A stretch of DNA of 64,000 nt, from NCBI RefSeq assembly GCF_004346095.1, contig NZ_SLZV01000004.1, forward strand, positions 1 to 64,000, written 5' to 3'. Source of the DNA: Faecalimonas umbilicata (lineage in GTDB: Bacteria; Bacillota; Clostridia; Lachnospirales; Lachnospiraceae). Below the pieces are notes generated by a model. The model saw only the letters and a list, made by a program, of their open reading frames with translations, searched no databases and was not told the origin of the DNA. This document shows, in pieces, positions 52,644 through 62,616 of the stretch. A program made the position numbers and the translations under genes. Positions within the stretch are counted from its first letter, which is position 1. Each line of letters starts with the position of its first letter.

Positions 52644-53291
52644 TTATTCCTTTGCATTAAAGTAATTATAGCGATTTACATTGTAAGATAAACGCATTAA
52701 GCTTTCTGAAAGATGTACATTTTCCACAATAACATTCTTTGGAAGATTTAGATCAGTATGTGCAAAGTTCCAAATCGCCCTCACTCCGTTGTCCACAAGA
52801 AGTTCTGCCACTTCCACTGCTTTCGTCTTCGGAATCGTAAGTGCTGCAATCTCAATGTCATTGTTTTGTACAAACTCCGGAAGTTCTTCCATCATTCGAA
52901 TCGGAACATCGCGAATCGTCATTCCTTTTAATGTTGGATTAATATCAAAAATTCCTTTCAGCAGAAATCCGCTTCTTTCAAATGCCGCATAATTTGCAAG
53001 CGCCTGTCCGAGATTTCCTGCACCGATGATCACAATATTATGTGTCTTATCGAGCCCTAAGATCTTACCAATCTCTGTGTATAAATATTTCACGTTGTAT
53101 CCATAGCCCTGCTGGCCAAATCCACCAAAATTATTCAGATCTTGACGAATCTGGGAAGCGGTCACTTTCATTTTCTTGCTCAGGTCATTTGAGGAAATGC
53201 GTTCCACTCCATTTTCCAGAAGTTCGCCTAAATACCGATAGTATCTTGGCAAACGTCTGATGACTGCCTGAGAAATCTGTCTTTCTGTCAC
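52644..53291 (-). CDS. rex: Redox-sensing repressor Rex
   Basis: A 215-residue NADH-responsive repressor. N-terminal winged helix (residues 5-80: ISQAVIRRLPRYYRYLGELLENGVERISSNDLSKKMKVTASQIRQDLN) and C-terminal Rossmann domain (VIIGAGNLGQALANY; domain-swap helix at the end). It blocks fermentative and NADH-reoxidising genes until NADH rises. GTG start at 53291, since a stop lies directly upstream in frame. Matching operators occur at 18444 and at 38536-38612. Confidence 0.96.
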   Translation of the reverse strand: MTERQISQAVIRRLPRYYRYLGELLENGVERISSNDLSKKMKVTASQIRQDLNNFGGFGQQGYGYNVKYLYTEIGKILGLDKTHNIVIIGAGNLGQALANYAAFERSGFLLKGIFDINPTLKGMTIRDVPIRMMEELPEFVQNNDIEIAALTIPKTKAVEVAELLVDNGVRAIWNFAHTDLNLPKNVIVENVHLSESLMRLSYNVNRYNYFNAKE

Positions 53292-53325
53292 AAATGTTCA
53301 CCATCCCCATTGTTTATTACATCTT

Positions 53326-53354
53326 ATTATATAAAATTGTTCTAGCAAAGTCAA
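53326..53354 (-). promoter_or_regulatory. Promoter of the rex operon
   Basis: Minus-strand TTGACT (-35; 53349-53354), 17-bp spacer, TATAAT (-10; 53326-53331): the strongest sigma-A promoter in the window. No Rex box is evident, so autoregulation is not supported. Confidence 0.8.
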
Positions 53355-53373
53355 ACTTTTCATTTCTTTTTAG

Positions 53374-53401
53374 TTGTATTTTCTTTGATATCCGCTATAA
53401 T
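53374..53401 (+). promoter_or_regulatory. Promoter of the ABC-F gene
   Basis: TTGTAT (-35; 53374-53379), 16-bp spacer, TATAAT (-10; 53396-53401). About 85 nt of leader precede the ATG at 53493; no attenuator hairpin or leader peptide is obvious. Confidence 0.65.
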
Positions 53402-53492
53402 TGAAAAGAGAGTAAAGGAAGATTCTGGGGAAATGGTCACATTTTTTCAGCATGGAAATAACAACTCAACAATTGATTTAGGAGGAAACAAC

Positions 53493-55409
53493 ATGGTTTT
53501 AGCATGCCATAATCTAAAAAAAGCCTTTTTGGAGCAAGTGATTGTCAAAAATGGCTCTTTTCATATAGAAGAACACGAAAAAGCGGCGTTAGTTGGTTTA
53601 AATGGTGCCGGGAAATCAACCATCTTAAAAATGATCATGCGAGAGATTCCCGCTGATGATGGAGAAATCATCCTTGCCAAAGGGAAGACCATCGGATATC
53701 TTGCGCAGCATCAAGCGCTATTGTCCGGCAACACGATCTATCAGGAAGTAGAAAGCGCAAAAGCCGACCTGATTCAGATGGAGACACAACTTCGCCGCTT
53801 AGAAGAAGAAATGCAGAAAAAAAGCGGGGAAGAACTTGAGCAGCTTTTGCATACCTATCACAAATTAAGTGCAGCCTTTGAGCGGGCAGATGGATATGCC
53901 TACAAAAGCGAGATTGTCGGTGTATTAAAAGGTCTTGGATTTGCAGAGACAGAGTTTGACAAATGTGTGGACAACCTCTCCGGAGGTCAAAAAACCCGAG
54001 TAGCTCTAGGAAAACTGCTTCTTACCAAACCTGATATTTTACTTCTTGATGAGCCTACGAACCACTTAGATCTGAATTCTATCGCATGGCTTGAGACTTA
54101 CCTCTCAAATTATCCAGGTGCCGTACTTTTAGTCTCCCACGACCGCTATTTCATCAACCGCGTTGTAACAAAAGTCATTGAAATTGAATTTGGCGAAATT
54201 ATGATGTTCAACGGCAATTATTCTGAATTTGCCGAGAAAAAGAAACTGATCCGGGAAGCGAAGTTAAAAGAATATCTGAATCAACAACAGGAAATCCGCC
54301 ATCAAGAAGAAGTAATTCGAAAACTTCGTTCTTTCAATCGTGAAAAATCGATCCGCCGTGCAGAAAGCCGTGAAAAAATGCTCGATAAAATGGATCGGAT
54401 TGAAAAGCCATTGGAACATCATGCCGAATTGAAGCTTCATTTAGAACCGACCGTCATCAGCGGAAATGATGTGCTTCGTGTAGAAGGGTTAGGAAAATCT
54501 TTTGGCACACACACGCTCTTTCAAAATATCAACTTTGAAATCAAGCGTGGAGAACATGTTGCAGTCATCGGGGATAATGGAACCGGCAAGACAACCTTAC
54601 TAAAAATTTTAAACGAAGTGATTCCTGCAGATCACGGAACCTTTACACTTGGCTCCAATGTCCATATCGGTTATTATGATCAGGAACATCACGTTCTGCA
54701 CATGGAAAAGACTATTTTCGAAGAGATTTCTGACGACTATCCGTCACTGACAAATACAGAGATCCGTAACACTCTTGCCGCATTTCTCTTTACCGGAGAG
54801 GATGTCTTTAAACGGATCGGCGATCTCAGTGGTGGGGAAAGAGGACGGGTGTCTCTCGCGAAGCTCATGTTGTCGGAAGCTAATTTTTTGATTCTTGACG
54901 AGCCGACAAACCACTTGGATATTGCCTCAAAAGAAATCTTAGAACAAGCGCTTAACAACTACACTGGAACGGTTCTGTATGTTTCGCATGACCGCTATTT
55001 CATCAACCAAACTGCCACAAGGATTCTGGATCTCGTTAACCAAAGTTTTGTGAACTACATCGGAAACTATGATTATTATCTAGAAAAAAAGGAAGAGCTT
55101 ACTGCCGCCTACACCGAATCTGCCGCGCAAACAGATGCTTCCTCTGAAGAAACAGCATCTGAATCGAAATTAGACTGGCAGGCGCAAAAGGAACTTCAGG
55201 CAAAAGAACGGAAACGGCAGAATGATCTTAAAAAATTAGAAGAGAAAATTCAAAAACTGGAAGAGGCTTCCGCTAAACTCGATGAAGAGCTTGCAAAACC
55301 GGAGTATGCAATGAACTCAAAAAAGCTAATGGACATCACAAATGAAAAAGCCGAAATTGATACAAAACTATGGGATCTTTATGAACAATGGGAATCCCTC
55401 GCGGAATAA
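53493..55409 (+). CDS. ABC-F family ATPase (ribosome-associated, YdiF/Uup-like)
   Basis: A 638-residue protein with two ABC domains and no TM. Walker A motifs GLNGAGKST (domain 1) and GDNGTGKTT (domain 2), signatures LSGGQKTR and LSGGERGR, and the long P-site linker with basic residues (EVIRKLRSFNREKSIRRAESREKML) between them. A charged coiled-coil of about 70 residues ends the protein, as in Uup/YdiF. ABC-F proteins act at the ribosomal E site; an antibiotic-protection role cannot be read from sequence. The start is the ATG at 53493, seven bases after AGGAGG; the open frame further upstream covers the promoter. Confidence 0.92.
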   Translation: MVLACHNLKKAFLEQVIVKNGSFHIEEHEKAALVGLNGAGKSTILKMIMREIPADDGEIILAKGKTIGYLAQHQALLSGNTIYQEVESAKADLIQMETQLRRLEEEMQKKSGEELEQLLHTYHKLSAAFERADGYAYKSEIVGVLKGLGFAETEFDKCVDNLSGGQKTRVALGKLLLTKPDILLLDEPTNHLDLNSIAWLETYLSNYPGAVLLVSHDRYFINRVVTKVIEIEFGEIMMFNGNYSEFAEKKKLIREAKLKEYLNQQQEIRHQEEVIRKLRSFNREKSIRRAESREKMLDKMDRIEKPLEHHAELKLHLEPTVISGNDVLRVEGLGKSFGTHTLFQNINFEIKRGEHVAVIGDNGTGKTTLLKILNEVIPADHGTFTLGSNVHIGYYDQEHHVLHMEKTIFEEISDDYPSLTNTEIRNTLAAFLFTGEDVFKRIGDLSGGERGRVSLAKLMLSEANFLILDEPTNHLDIASKEILEQALNNYTGTVLYVSHDRYFINQTATRILDLVNQSFVNYIGNYDYYLEKKEELTAAYTESAAQTDASSEETASESKLDWQAQKELQAKERKRQNDLKKLEEKIQKLEEASAKLDEELAKPEYAMNSKKLMDITNEKAEIDTKLWDLYEQWESLAE

Positions 55410-55480
55410 ATAGTCATCTGGGGTGCCAGCCATCATGCTTACACTCCGCTCTTTCGGAAACTATTCATAAACAGACAAAC

Positions 55481-55526
55481 GGAACGATTGCAACATACCT
55501 TTTTCTTGCAATCGTTCCATTTTTTA
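55481..55526. terminator. Bidirectional terminator between the ABC-F gene and icd
   Basis: GGAACGATTGCAA pairs perfectly with TTGCAATCGTTCC (13 bp, 12-nt loop), followed by ATTTTTT on the plus strand. It serves the convergent ABC-F and icd transcripts. Confidence 0.9.
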
Positions 55527-55543
55527 TAAAACCATATCCACTT

Positions 55544-56758
55544 CTATTTCTCACTGTATTGAGAAAGTTTCTCCGCGATTTCTTTAATAAACGCTTCACT
55601 GTTCAGCACGACTGGATTCGGAATCGATGTGATCATCGCAAGATCCTTCGTCATCTTTCCCGACTCGATCGTATCGAGCGTCGCCTGCTCCAGCTTTTCT
55701 GCAAATGCTGTCAGTTCTTTATTGCCATCCAGTTCTCCTCTCTTTTTCAACGCACCTGTCCATGCAAAGATAGTAGCTACCGAGTTTGTAGAAGTTTCTT
55801 CTCCTTTTAGGTGTTTATAGTAGTGGCGCTGTACTGTCCCGTGTGCTGCCTCATACTCATAGTAACCATCCGGAGATACCAGCACGGAAGTCATCATGGC
55901 AAGAGATCCAAATGCGGAAGATACCATGTCACTCATCACATCACCATCATAATTTTTGCATGCCCAGATAAATCCTCCTTCTGATTTCATCACACGTGCC
56001 ACAGCATCATCAATCAATGTGTAGAAATATGTAATACCTGCTTCTTGAAATTTTTCCTGATATTCTGTATCATAAATTTCCTGAAAAATATCTTTGAACG
56101 TATGATCATATTTCTTTGAAATGGTATCTTTTGTAGCAAACCAGAGATCCTGCTTTGTATCCAGCGCATAGTTCATGCAACTTCTTGCAAAGCTTGTGAT
56201 TGACTCGTCAGTGTTATGCATTCCCTGTATAATACCTGGTCCCGAAAAATCGTGGATCAGCTCTCGCATTTCAGTGCCATCTTCGCCAGTATAGACAAGT
56301 TCTGCCTTTCCAGCCCCCGGAATCTTCAGCTCCACACCTTTGTACACATCTCCATAGGCATGTCTCGCCAGTGTGATCGGTTTCTTCCAGTTCCGAACAC
56401 ACGGCTCAATTCCTTTTACAACGATCGGCTGACGAAATACCGTTCCATCTAACATAGCTCGGATTGTCCCATTTGGACTTTTCCACATCTCTTTCAGATT
56501 GTACTCTTCCATTCTGGCAGCATTCGGTGTAATCGTCGCACACTTTACGGCAACCCCATATTTTTTTGTTGCATTTGCAGACTCTACTGTAACCCTGTCC
56601 TCCGTTTCATTACGGTATTCCAACCCCAGGTCATAATATTCTGTCTTCAAATCCACATAAGGCAAAATCAAATGCTCTTTGATCATCTGCCACAAAATCC
56701 TCGTCATCTCATCGCCATCCATCTCCACAAGCGGTGTCGTCATCTGAATTTTCTCCAT
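55544..56758 (-). CDS. icd: NADP-dependent isocitrate dehydrogenase, dimeric type II
   Basis: A 404-residue enzyme turning isocitrate into 2-oxoglutarate and NADPH. The opening [16 protein letters not shown] and the [11 protein letters not shown]...[15 protein letters not shown] block are those of the eukaryote-like homodimeric class rather than the E. coli type; the R-H pair in VQRHY is the NADP-specificity site. The start is the ATG at 56758, eight bases after AGGAGG. It is transcribed alone from the promoter at 56842-56870. Confidence 0.94.
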   Translation of the reverse strand: MEKIQMTTPLVEMDGDEMTRILWQMIKEHLILPYVDLKTEYYDLGLEYRNETEDRVTVESANATKKYGVAVKCATITPNAARMEEYNLKEMWKSPNGTIRAMLDGTVFRQPIVVKGIEPCVRNWKKPITLARHAYGDVYKGVELKIPGAGKAELVYTGEDGTEMRELIHDFSGPGIIQGMHNTDESITSFARSCMNYALDTKQDLWFATKDTISKKYDHTFKDIFQEIYDTEYQEKFQEAGITYFYTLIDDAVARVMKSEGGFIWACKNYDGDVMSDMVSSAFGSLAMMTSVLVSPDGYYEYEAAHGTVQRHYYKHLKGEETSTNSVATIFAWTGALKKRGELDGNKELTAFAEKLEQATLDTIESGKMTKDLAMITSIPNPVVLNSEAFIKEIAEKLSQYSEK

Positions 56759-56841
56759 AGTAAGTTCCTCCTTCCACAGCTCCATCCAAAACACTCGAGA
56801 AATATTCTGAATATCTTTTTGTATTTCAAATTATTCTAAAT

Positions 56842-56870
56842 ATTTTACATTTTAATACAGATTATGTCAA
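56842..56870 (-). promoter_or_regulatory. Promoter of icd
   Basis: Minus-strand consensus TTGACA (-35; 56865-56870), 17-bp spacer, TAAAAT (-10; 56842-56847). The leader is about 75 nt. Confidence 0.75.
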
Positions 56871-56935
56871 TAATTATTTGCTCTTTTTCGTTTTGTTAGA
56901 AGATTTTTATTGCATAGTATCTTAAAAATGCTTTT

Positions 56936-56982
56936 ATAGACAAAAACAAGGATGTTCATAGGAACACCCCTGCTTTGTCTAT
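56936..56982 (-). terminator. Terminator of the hexuronate cluster
   Basis: ATAGACAAA pairs with TTTGTCTAT, with an inner GGGTGTTC/GAACATCC pairing around loop CTAT; located 30 bp after the GH2 stop. Confidence 0.75.
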
Positions 56983-57012
56983 GTTTTCAATATAATTTCA
57001 CAGAAACAATCG

Positions 57013-59280
57013 TTAGTCTTCTTTTTTGATTTTCTGAAGTTCTGCATTGATATATGCCATTACAGCCATCATCTTTTCGTCTCCACTGTTTGCACCCATA
57101 TCCATTGCCGGACGGTCTCCCATAACTTCAAGCATCGATTTCTTAATATTAATTCCCATCGTACTGCTGAGACCATTTAACAGAACCTGGCATGCCTCTG
57201 TATTCTTTAAAATATCTTTCACAAGATCTTTCAAAGAAAAATATCCTTCTTTAAATTCCATTGGACGTGCTACAGATAAATCTACATTGTCAAACCAGTT
57301 TGTTACACCTGCTACTTTATCATCTTCGCTTTCTTCAAAAATATAAGATGGATTTGCCTCTGCAACCTTTTCCAGAGTGATTGTATCCGTACAATTTCCA
57401 GCTTTTGCCACAATTGTTGTAAATCCTTCCTGCAACGGTACATTTTCAAATGTAAACACTTTATTTCCTGCCTGTTTCTCAATTACCCTTCCGCCGATAG
57501 AAAGTGTAACTTCCGGACAATTCGTGTAAACTTTGATTGTCACAGTGTCTGTTGTACGCTGCGCATAGCGCTTGCTGCAAATATGAACGAATTCTTCCTC
57601 TGTCCAATATGCCTTATACAGGTAAAATGCATCTTTGCGAATCAGACGATCAATTGTCATAAGGCCTTTGTTGTTACGTCCTTTGACACCACCTTCATTT
57701 CTTGCATCACATCCAAAATCAAACATATTCCATACATGTGTTGCCCAAAGCCACGGACGTTCCTCAATGATTTTCGCCATATGCTCATGGTACACTGCTT
57801 GAAATTCTTCGCTGTAATCTCCGCCTTTTGGATTATCATTATGATATGTTGTAATTCCTTCGCATCCATATTCAGAAATTCCGATCGGTCTTTCTGGGTG
57901 CATCTCATGGAACGCATCCAGCCATGCCTCATTATCTTCCAGTTTTCCGCCATACCATCCGAAATAATGGTTGTAACTTACCACATCGGTAATGTCATTT
58001 TGCTCATTTTCCATCGGAAGATGGGACACTTGGGCCATTGTTGTCATCCTTGTATCATCCAATTCATGGACAAGCGCATGTAGATCTTTCAGATTTTCTA
58101 CCAGTCCCGGCACTTCTCCTCCAATTGTAATCTCATTTGAGATTCCCCAGAAACAGATGGATGGGTGATTAAAATTCTGGAAAATCAATTCTCTCATCTG
58201 GCTTCTGCAATTTTCGTGAGCATCCGGATCTGCGTTCATCGCTGAAATAAACGGAATCTCTGCCCAAATAATAAATCCTGCTTCGTCACAAAGATCATAA
58301 AAATCCTGGCTGTGCTGATAATGTGCAAGGCGGATAGTATTTGCCCCCACTTCTTTGATCAACAGAATATCTTCGTAATGCTCCTCAAATGTCAGTGCAT
58401 TTCCAAGATCATATCTATCCTGATGTCTGGATACTCCGCGAAGCGGCATACTTTTTCCATTTAAGAAAAATCCTTTTTGCGGATCCACTGTATATTCACG
58501 AATACCTATTCTCGTTTCAATTTCATCCAGTACTTCATTGTGTCGTACCAATCTCGCAGAAACGGTATAAAGATATGGATCTTCGACTCCCTGCCACAGA
58601 TGTGCATCAAGAAGCTCTACAGCTACCTGTGTCTCCTGTGTCGCCGGACGAACTGCAAATACTTTTGTCTCTCCATCTTCATCATAAATCTCAAACTCTA
58701 CACGGTCACCTTCCAAAGGATTTGTCACATAAGAATGAATATCTACAAGTGCATTCTCTCCTTGGATTTTAGAGGAAACTTTGATTCCTGGTGCTCCATA
58801 ATAGTCCAGATCAAAGTGAGATTCATTTACAATCACGAGATTCACATCTCTGTACAGACCTCCATAAAATGTAAAGTCTGCCATCTGTGGATAGACATTT
58901 GATTTCGGTGCATTGTCCACGCATACGGCAATCAGATTTTCTCCGTTTTCATCTAATTGCTCTGTGATATCCGCACGGAAAATGCTGAATCCACCTTCAT
59001 GACTGCACACTTTCTTTCCATTTACATAAGCCGCGCATACATTTGCTGCTGCCTGAAATTCCAGGTAAATGCGGCTATGCGGCTTCACTGTATATGGCCC
59101 TAATTCCTTTACATACCAGCAAGCTCCACGATAGTAGTCCGAACCTCCATCTTGCCCGTCATACTGGTTCCATGTATGTGGAAGATCGACTACTTCCCAG
59201 CTTTCTTCGCACGCGATCGGCAGTTCTTTCTGCTCTTTACTGAAAGACCATCCTTCATTGATATTAATAATTTCTCTCAC
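57013..59280 (-). CDS. GH2-family glycosidase (beta-galactosidase or beta-glucuronidase type), cytoplasmic
   Basis: A 755-residue retaining glycosidase. An N-terminal jelly-roll sugar-binding domain (DLPHTWNQYDGQ, GACWYVKEL), an Ig-like domain and the TIM barrel with acid/base Glu in FWGISNEI and nucleophile Glu in GISEYGCEG; a C-terminal beta domain and helical tail of about 100 residues follow. NNKG after the barrel resembles the NxK carboxylate motif of beta-glucuronidases, but related beta-galactosidases have NDKG there, so it is not decisive. Location at the end of a glucuronate/fructuronate cluster makes glucuronides an attractive substrate. The start is the GTG at 59280, seven bases after AAAGGAGG. 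No signal peptide. Confidence 0.85.
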   Translation of the reverse strand: MREIININEGWSFSKEQKELPIACEESWEVVDLPHTWNQYDGQDGGSDYYRGACWYVKELGPYTVKPHSRIYLEFQAAANVCAAYVNGKKVCSHEGGFSIFRADITEQLDENGENLIAVCVDNAPKSNVYPQMADFTFYGGLYRDVNLVIVNESHFDLDYYGAPGIKVSSKIQGENALVDIHSYVTNPLEGDRVEFEIYDEDGETKVFAVRPATQETQVAVELLDAHLWQGVEDPYLYTVSARLVRHNEVLDEIETRIGIREYTVDPQKGFFLNGKSMPLRGVSRHQDRYDLGNALTFEEHYEDILLIKEVGANTIRLAHYQHSQDFYDLCDEAGFIIWAEIPFISAMNADPDAHENCRSQMRELIFQNFNHPSICFWGISNEITIGGEVPGLVENLKDLHALVHELDDTRMTTMAQVSHLPMENEQNDITDVVSYNHYFGWYGGKLEDNEAWLDAFHEMHPERPIGISEYGCEGITTYHNDNPKGGDYSEEFQAVYHEHMAKIIEERPWLWATHVWNMFDFGCDARNEGGVKGRNNKGLMTIDRLIRKDAFYLYKAYWTEEEFVHICSKRYAQRTTDTVTIKVYTNCPEVTLSIGGRVIEKQAGNKVFTFENVPLQEGFTTIVAKAGNCTDTITLEKVAEANPSYIFEESEDDKVAGVTNWFDNVDLSVARPMEFKEGYFSLKDLVKDILKNTEACQVLLNGLSSTMGINIKKSMLEVMGDRPAMDMGANSGDEKMMAVMAYINAELQKIKKED

Positions 59281-59309
59281 GCTGCTTCCTCCTTTTTCTT
59301 TCAAATGAC

Positions 59310-60161
59310 TTACTCGGAAAGATTCTTCTGAAACTCGTTAATTCTTTCTTCTTGGTATTTTCCTGAATATGTTCCTGAAAGGAATTTTTCCAGTCCCTCT
59401 GACAGGAACCGCTCCCAGGAACTTTTTTCCTTTTTCACCAGAATCGGATAGTACAGCACTCCGTTGTCCTCCGCCGCTTTCTGGTCTCCCGGAGCATCCC
59501 CAATCATCAGTACATGGGCTTTTTCATACCCTTTCTGTAAAAGCTGACCGATACAGTAAGCTTTTGTTCCTGCATCCTGCGCCAGCATAATGTCCGTATG
59601 CTCAATCAGGTTATGCCTTGTCCACTCTTCTCTGACTGCTCCTGCATTTGCAGAAGACACAATCGCTACATCTGCTGCAGCATGAGCAGCTGCAAGTCCT
59701 GCTTTCGCACCTTCAAATGGAAGATTTTCCTCTTCCGGAAGATTTTTAATTGCCACATTGACCCGCTCTGACCACTCCAGCGCCATCCGAAGTGACTTGC
59801 TCTCTTTTTGAGCAAGCACTTCCTCAATCGCACGGTTTGAAAGTTCTTTTGTTGTTTCTGTCCAACGAAGAAATGTCTCCAGATCATCAATCTGCACATC
59901 ATCGTAGGTTTCCTCTGCCTCTTTCAATGCGATCGCAAGTCCTTTGAACCGATTGATCCCTCTTGTCATTGTATAAAGATTTACTTCATTCCAACGTGCA
60001 AGAAGCTCTTGTTCGTGAGCATGGAGTCCCCAGACTTCGATCATACATGGGCCAAAACAGCGAAAATGCTTGATATCCATTGTATCCATTGCACATCCGT
60101 CTGAATCGACACAGATTAAAAAGTCATGTTTTCTTTCAAAAGAATCAAATATCGTTGACAT
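59310..60161 (-). CDS. HAD-superfamily hydrolase
   Basis: A 283-residue phosphatase-like protein. Motif I is CVDSDGCAMDT (Asp19 nucleophile, Asp21), an all-helical cap follows at about 40-150, motif II is IVSSANAG, and motif IV MIGDAPGDQKAAEDNG. It lies between uxaC and the GH2 gene, 10 bp from uxaC, so it is probably a sugar-phosphate or uronate-phosphate phosphatase of the pathway. The real substrate is unknown. Confidence 0.82.
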   Translation of the reverse strand: MSTIFDSFERKHDFLICVDSDGCAMDTMDIKHFRCFGPCMIEVWGLHAHEQELLARWNEVNLYTMTRGINRFKGLAIALKEAEETYDDVQIDDLETFLRWTETTKELSNRAIEEVLAQKESKSLRMALEWSERVNVAIKNLPEEENLPFEGAKAGLAAAHAAADVAIVSSANAGAVREEWTRHNLIEHTDIMLAQDAGTKAYCIGQLLQKGYEKAHVLMIGDAPGDQKAAEDNGVLYYPILVKKEKSSWERFLSEGLEKFLSGTYSGKYQEERINEFQKNLSE

Positions 60162-60170
60162 CTATGCCTC

Positions 60171-61571
60171 CTAAAATCCGAAATACTCCATTGCGTTATT
60201 GTAACAAATATTTTCTACCATTTGTCCGAGGAATTCCATGTCTGCCGGATATTCTCCATTCTCAACAAGATTTCCGATGTAGTTGCAGAGGATACGGCGG
60301 AAGTATTCGTGTCTTGGGAAAGAAAGGAAACTTCTTGAGTCTGTAAGCATTCCAACAAATGCAGACAGGAGGCCAATCTGGCTCAATACGTCTAACTGTG
60401 CTTCCATACCGCGTTTCTGATCAAGGAACCACCATGCAGCACCAAACTGTACTTTTCCTTTGCAGGAACCATCCTGGAAGTTTCCAGCCATACTTGCAAG
60501 CATCTCATTATCTTTTGCATTCAGGCAGTAAAGGATTGTCTTTGGAAGTTCTGCGTTGTAATCCATTGCATTTAAAAGTGCACTTAATTCTTTTGCATAG
60601 CAGATATCATCGATAGAGTCAAATCCTGCATCTGGTCCTAACTTTTCAAACATTCTTGTAGAGTTGTTACGAACTGCTCCAATGTGAAGCTGCATTGTCC
60701 AATTTCTCTTGTGATAATGGCTTCCTAAAAATACAAGAACGTTTCCTTTAAATTTCTTGATCTCTTCTGCTGTCAGTTTCTCCCCTGCCAATGCTTTTTT
60801 AAAGATTGCATCTACTTCTTCTTCAGATGCTTTGATGTAGAGATTTTCATCTAATCCATGGTCGCTGACACGGCATCCAACTTCTGCAAAGTAGTTAATT
60901 CTCTCTTCCAGTGCTTTCTTTAATGTTTCGATGGAATCGATCTCATATCCTACAACTTCTGAAAGTTTTGCAATATATTCTGCAAAATCAGCCTTGTCGA
61001 TTCCAAGCGCTTTGTCCGGACGGAATGTCGGAAGTACCTGAATTTCAAATCCATCTTCTTTTAATGCTTTGTGGTATCTCAGATCGTCTGCCGGATCATC
61101 TGTGGAGCAAAGTACTGTGATATTCATCATGCGGAGAAGATTTCTAACAGAGAATTCTTTTGTATTGAGCATTTGGTTACACTTTTCATAAATCTCTTTC
61201 TCTGTCTTCGGGCTTAACGGCTCTTCAATTCCAAAATAACGCTGTAATTCCAGATGTGTCCAGTGATACAGTGGATTTCCGAATGTATATGGAATTGTTT
61301 CAGCCCATTTGCTGAATTTTTCCTGGAAAGAAACTTCCTTTCCTGTCACATACTCTTCCTTGATTCCGTTTGTTCTAAGTGCACGCCACTTGTAGTGATC
61401 TCCCCCAAGCCAGATTTCTCCGATGTCGTTAAACACTTTATCTTCATAAATTTCCTGTACATTTAAGTGGTTATGGAAATCACAGATCGGCATTTTTGCC
61501 GCATGGTCATGATATAATACTTTTGCTGTCTCTGTCTCTAAGAGGAAATCTTTATCCATAAATTTTTTCAT
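60171..61571 (-). CDS. uxaC: Glucuronate isomerase
   Basis: A 466-residue enzyme interconverting D-glucuronate and D-fructuronate (and galacturonate/tagaturonate). ICDFHNHLNVQEI near the start supplies the amidohydrolase-like HxH, and SRSFLSFPRHEYFRRILCNYIG near the end is the family signature. Length matches the family. Confidence 0.95.
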   Translation of the reverse strand: MKKFMDKDFLLETETAKVLYHDHAAKMPICDFHNHLNVQEIYEDKVFNDIGEIWLGGDHYKWRALRTNGIKEEYVTGKEVSFQEKFSKWAETIPYTFGNPLYHWTHLELQRYFGIEEPLSPKTEKEIYEKCNQMLNTKEFSVRNLLRMMNITVLCSTDDPADDLRYHKALKEDGFEIQVLPTFRPDKALGIDKADFAEYIAKLSEVVGYEIDSIETLKKALEERINYFAEVGCRVSDHGLDENLYIKASEEEVDAIFKKALAGEKLTAEEIKKFKGNVLVFLGSHYHKRNWTMQLHIGAVRNNSTRMFEKLGPDAGFDSIDDICYAKELSALLNAMDYNAELPKTILYCLNAKDNEMLASMAGNFQDGSCKGKVQFGAAWWFLDQKRGMEAQLDVLSQIGLLSAFVGMLTDSRSFLSFPRHEYFRRILCNYIGNLVENGEYPADMEFLGQMVENICYNNAMEYFGF

Positions 61572-61614
61572 TTTTATTTTCTCCTTATCCTATCTTTTTT
61601 GTGCGCTCTGGAAG

Positions 61615-61642
61615 ATTGTATGCTTGCCAAAGCATCTGTCAT
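61615..61642 (-). promoter_or_regulatory. Internal promoter for uxaC-HAD-GH2
   Basis: Minus-strand ATGACA (-35; 61637-61642), 16-bp spacer, TACAAT (-10; 61615-61620). It follows the hairpin at 61667-61709, so the three downstream genes can be transcribed separately from the uxu genes. Confidence 0.55.
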
Positions 61643-61666
61643 TTCACTTTTTCTATGATAAAGAAC

Positions 61667-61709
61667 GCCAATGCAGAAAAACAGACTCTGCATGTTCTTC
61701 TGCATTGGC
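61667..61709 (-). terminator. Hairpin after the fructuronate reductase gene
   Basis: A perfect 12-bp stem, GCCAATGCAGAA / TTCTGCATTGGC, with a 19-nt loop and only a weak T-rich follow-up on the minus strand. It is either a partial terminator or an mRNA-processing structure. Confidence 0.5.
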
Positions 61710-61735
61710 AATGTGTCTTTTCTATCTGATTACTA

Positions 61736-62581
61736 TTATACGCCTGAGTAAGCAGAGAACCCTCCGTCTACCGGAATTACTACACCATTTACGAAGCTAG
61801 AAGCATCTTCGCACATTAAGTATAATAAAGTACCGATCAACTCTTCTGATTTACCAAAACGATCCATAGGTGTGTTTCTTAAAATCTTCTCTGTACGTGC
61901 TGTCGGTGTTCCGTCATCGTTAAATAATAATTTTTCATTCTGTTTTGAAACGAAGAATCCTGGTGCGATTGCGTTGCAACGAATTCCAACTTTTGAGAAG
62001 TGTACTGCAAGCCACTGTGTAAAGTTAGAAATAGCAGCCTTTGCTCCGCTGTATGCAGGAATCTTTGTCAGTGGTGTAAATGCATTCATGCTGGAAATGT
62101 TGATGATGCTCGCACCTTTTTTGTCCATCATGTCCTGAGCAAATACCTGTGTTGGAAGCAGTGTACCAAGGTAGTTTAAGTTAAATACGAATTCTACTCC
62201 AGATACATCAAGATCAAAGAATGTCTTCATCTGATTTAAATCTTCTTTGTGGAAGAATTCATTGTCTGTTGTTGCTCTCGGATTGTTTCCTCCTGCTCCG
62301 TTGATCAGGATGTCACATGTTCCGAAATCTGCAAGGATCGCATCTCTTGCTGCTTCGATGCTCTCTCTCTGAAGTACATTACATGCATATCCTTTTGCGA
62401 TTCCTCCGTCTTTGACGATTGCTTCAGCATTTGCTTTTGCTGCTTCTTCGTTCAGGTCAAGAAGTGCAACTTTCGCTCCTGTCTCAGCAACAGCTGCTGC
62501 GAACATAGAACAAAGTACACCGCCGGCTCCTGTTACAACTACTACTTTATCTTTCAGATCAATTTGAAATGGAAGTTTCAT
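61736..62581 (-). CDS. uxuB: SDR-family D-fructuronate reductase (D-mannonate oxidoreductase)
   Basis: A 281-residue short-chain dehydrogenase: cofactor loop VVVTGAGGVLCSMFAAAVA, NAG-type INGAGGNNPRA, and catalytic Ser/Tyr/Lys in SSMNAF...PAYSGAKAAIS. It is the SDR form of UxuB found in Firmicutes (YjmF-like), not the long-chain E. coli enzyme. Reduces fructuronate to mannonate with NADH. It lies 35 bp after uxuA. Confidence 0.9.
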   Translation of the reverse strand: MKLPFQIDLKDKVVVVTGAGGVLCSMFAAAVAETGAKVALLDLNEEAAKANAEAIVKDGGIAKGYACNVLQRESIEAARDAILADFGTCDILINGAGGNNPRATTDNEFFHKEDLNQMKTFFDLDVSGVEFVFNLNYLGTLLPTQVFAQDMMDKKGASIINISSMNAFTPLTKIPAYSGAKAAISNFTQWLAVHFSKVGIRCNAIAPGFFVSKQNEKLLFNDDGTPTARTEKILRNTPMDRFGKSEELIGTLLYLMCEDASSFVNGVVIPVDGGFSAYSGV

Positions 62582-62616
62582 ATTTTTCCACGCTCCAATC
62601 TTTTTATTTTTTCGAA

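Noticed and set aside
53292-53384. Rex autoregulatory box
   Set aside because: No TTGTTAA-N4-TTAACAA-like palindrome could be seen in the rex promoter.
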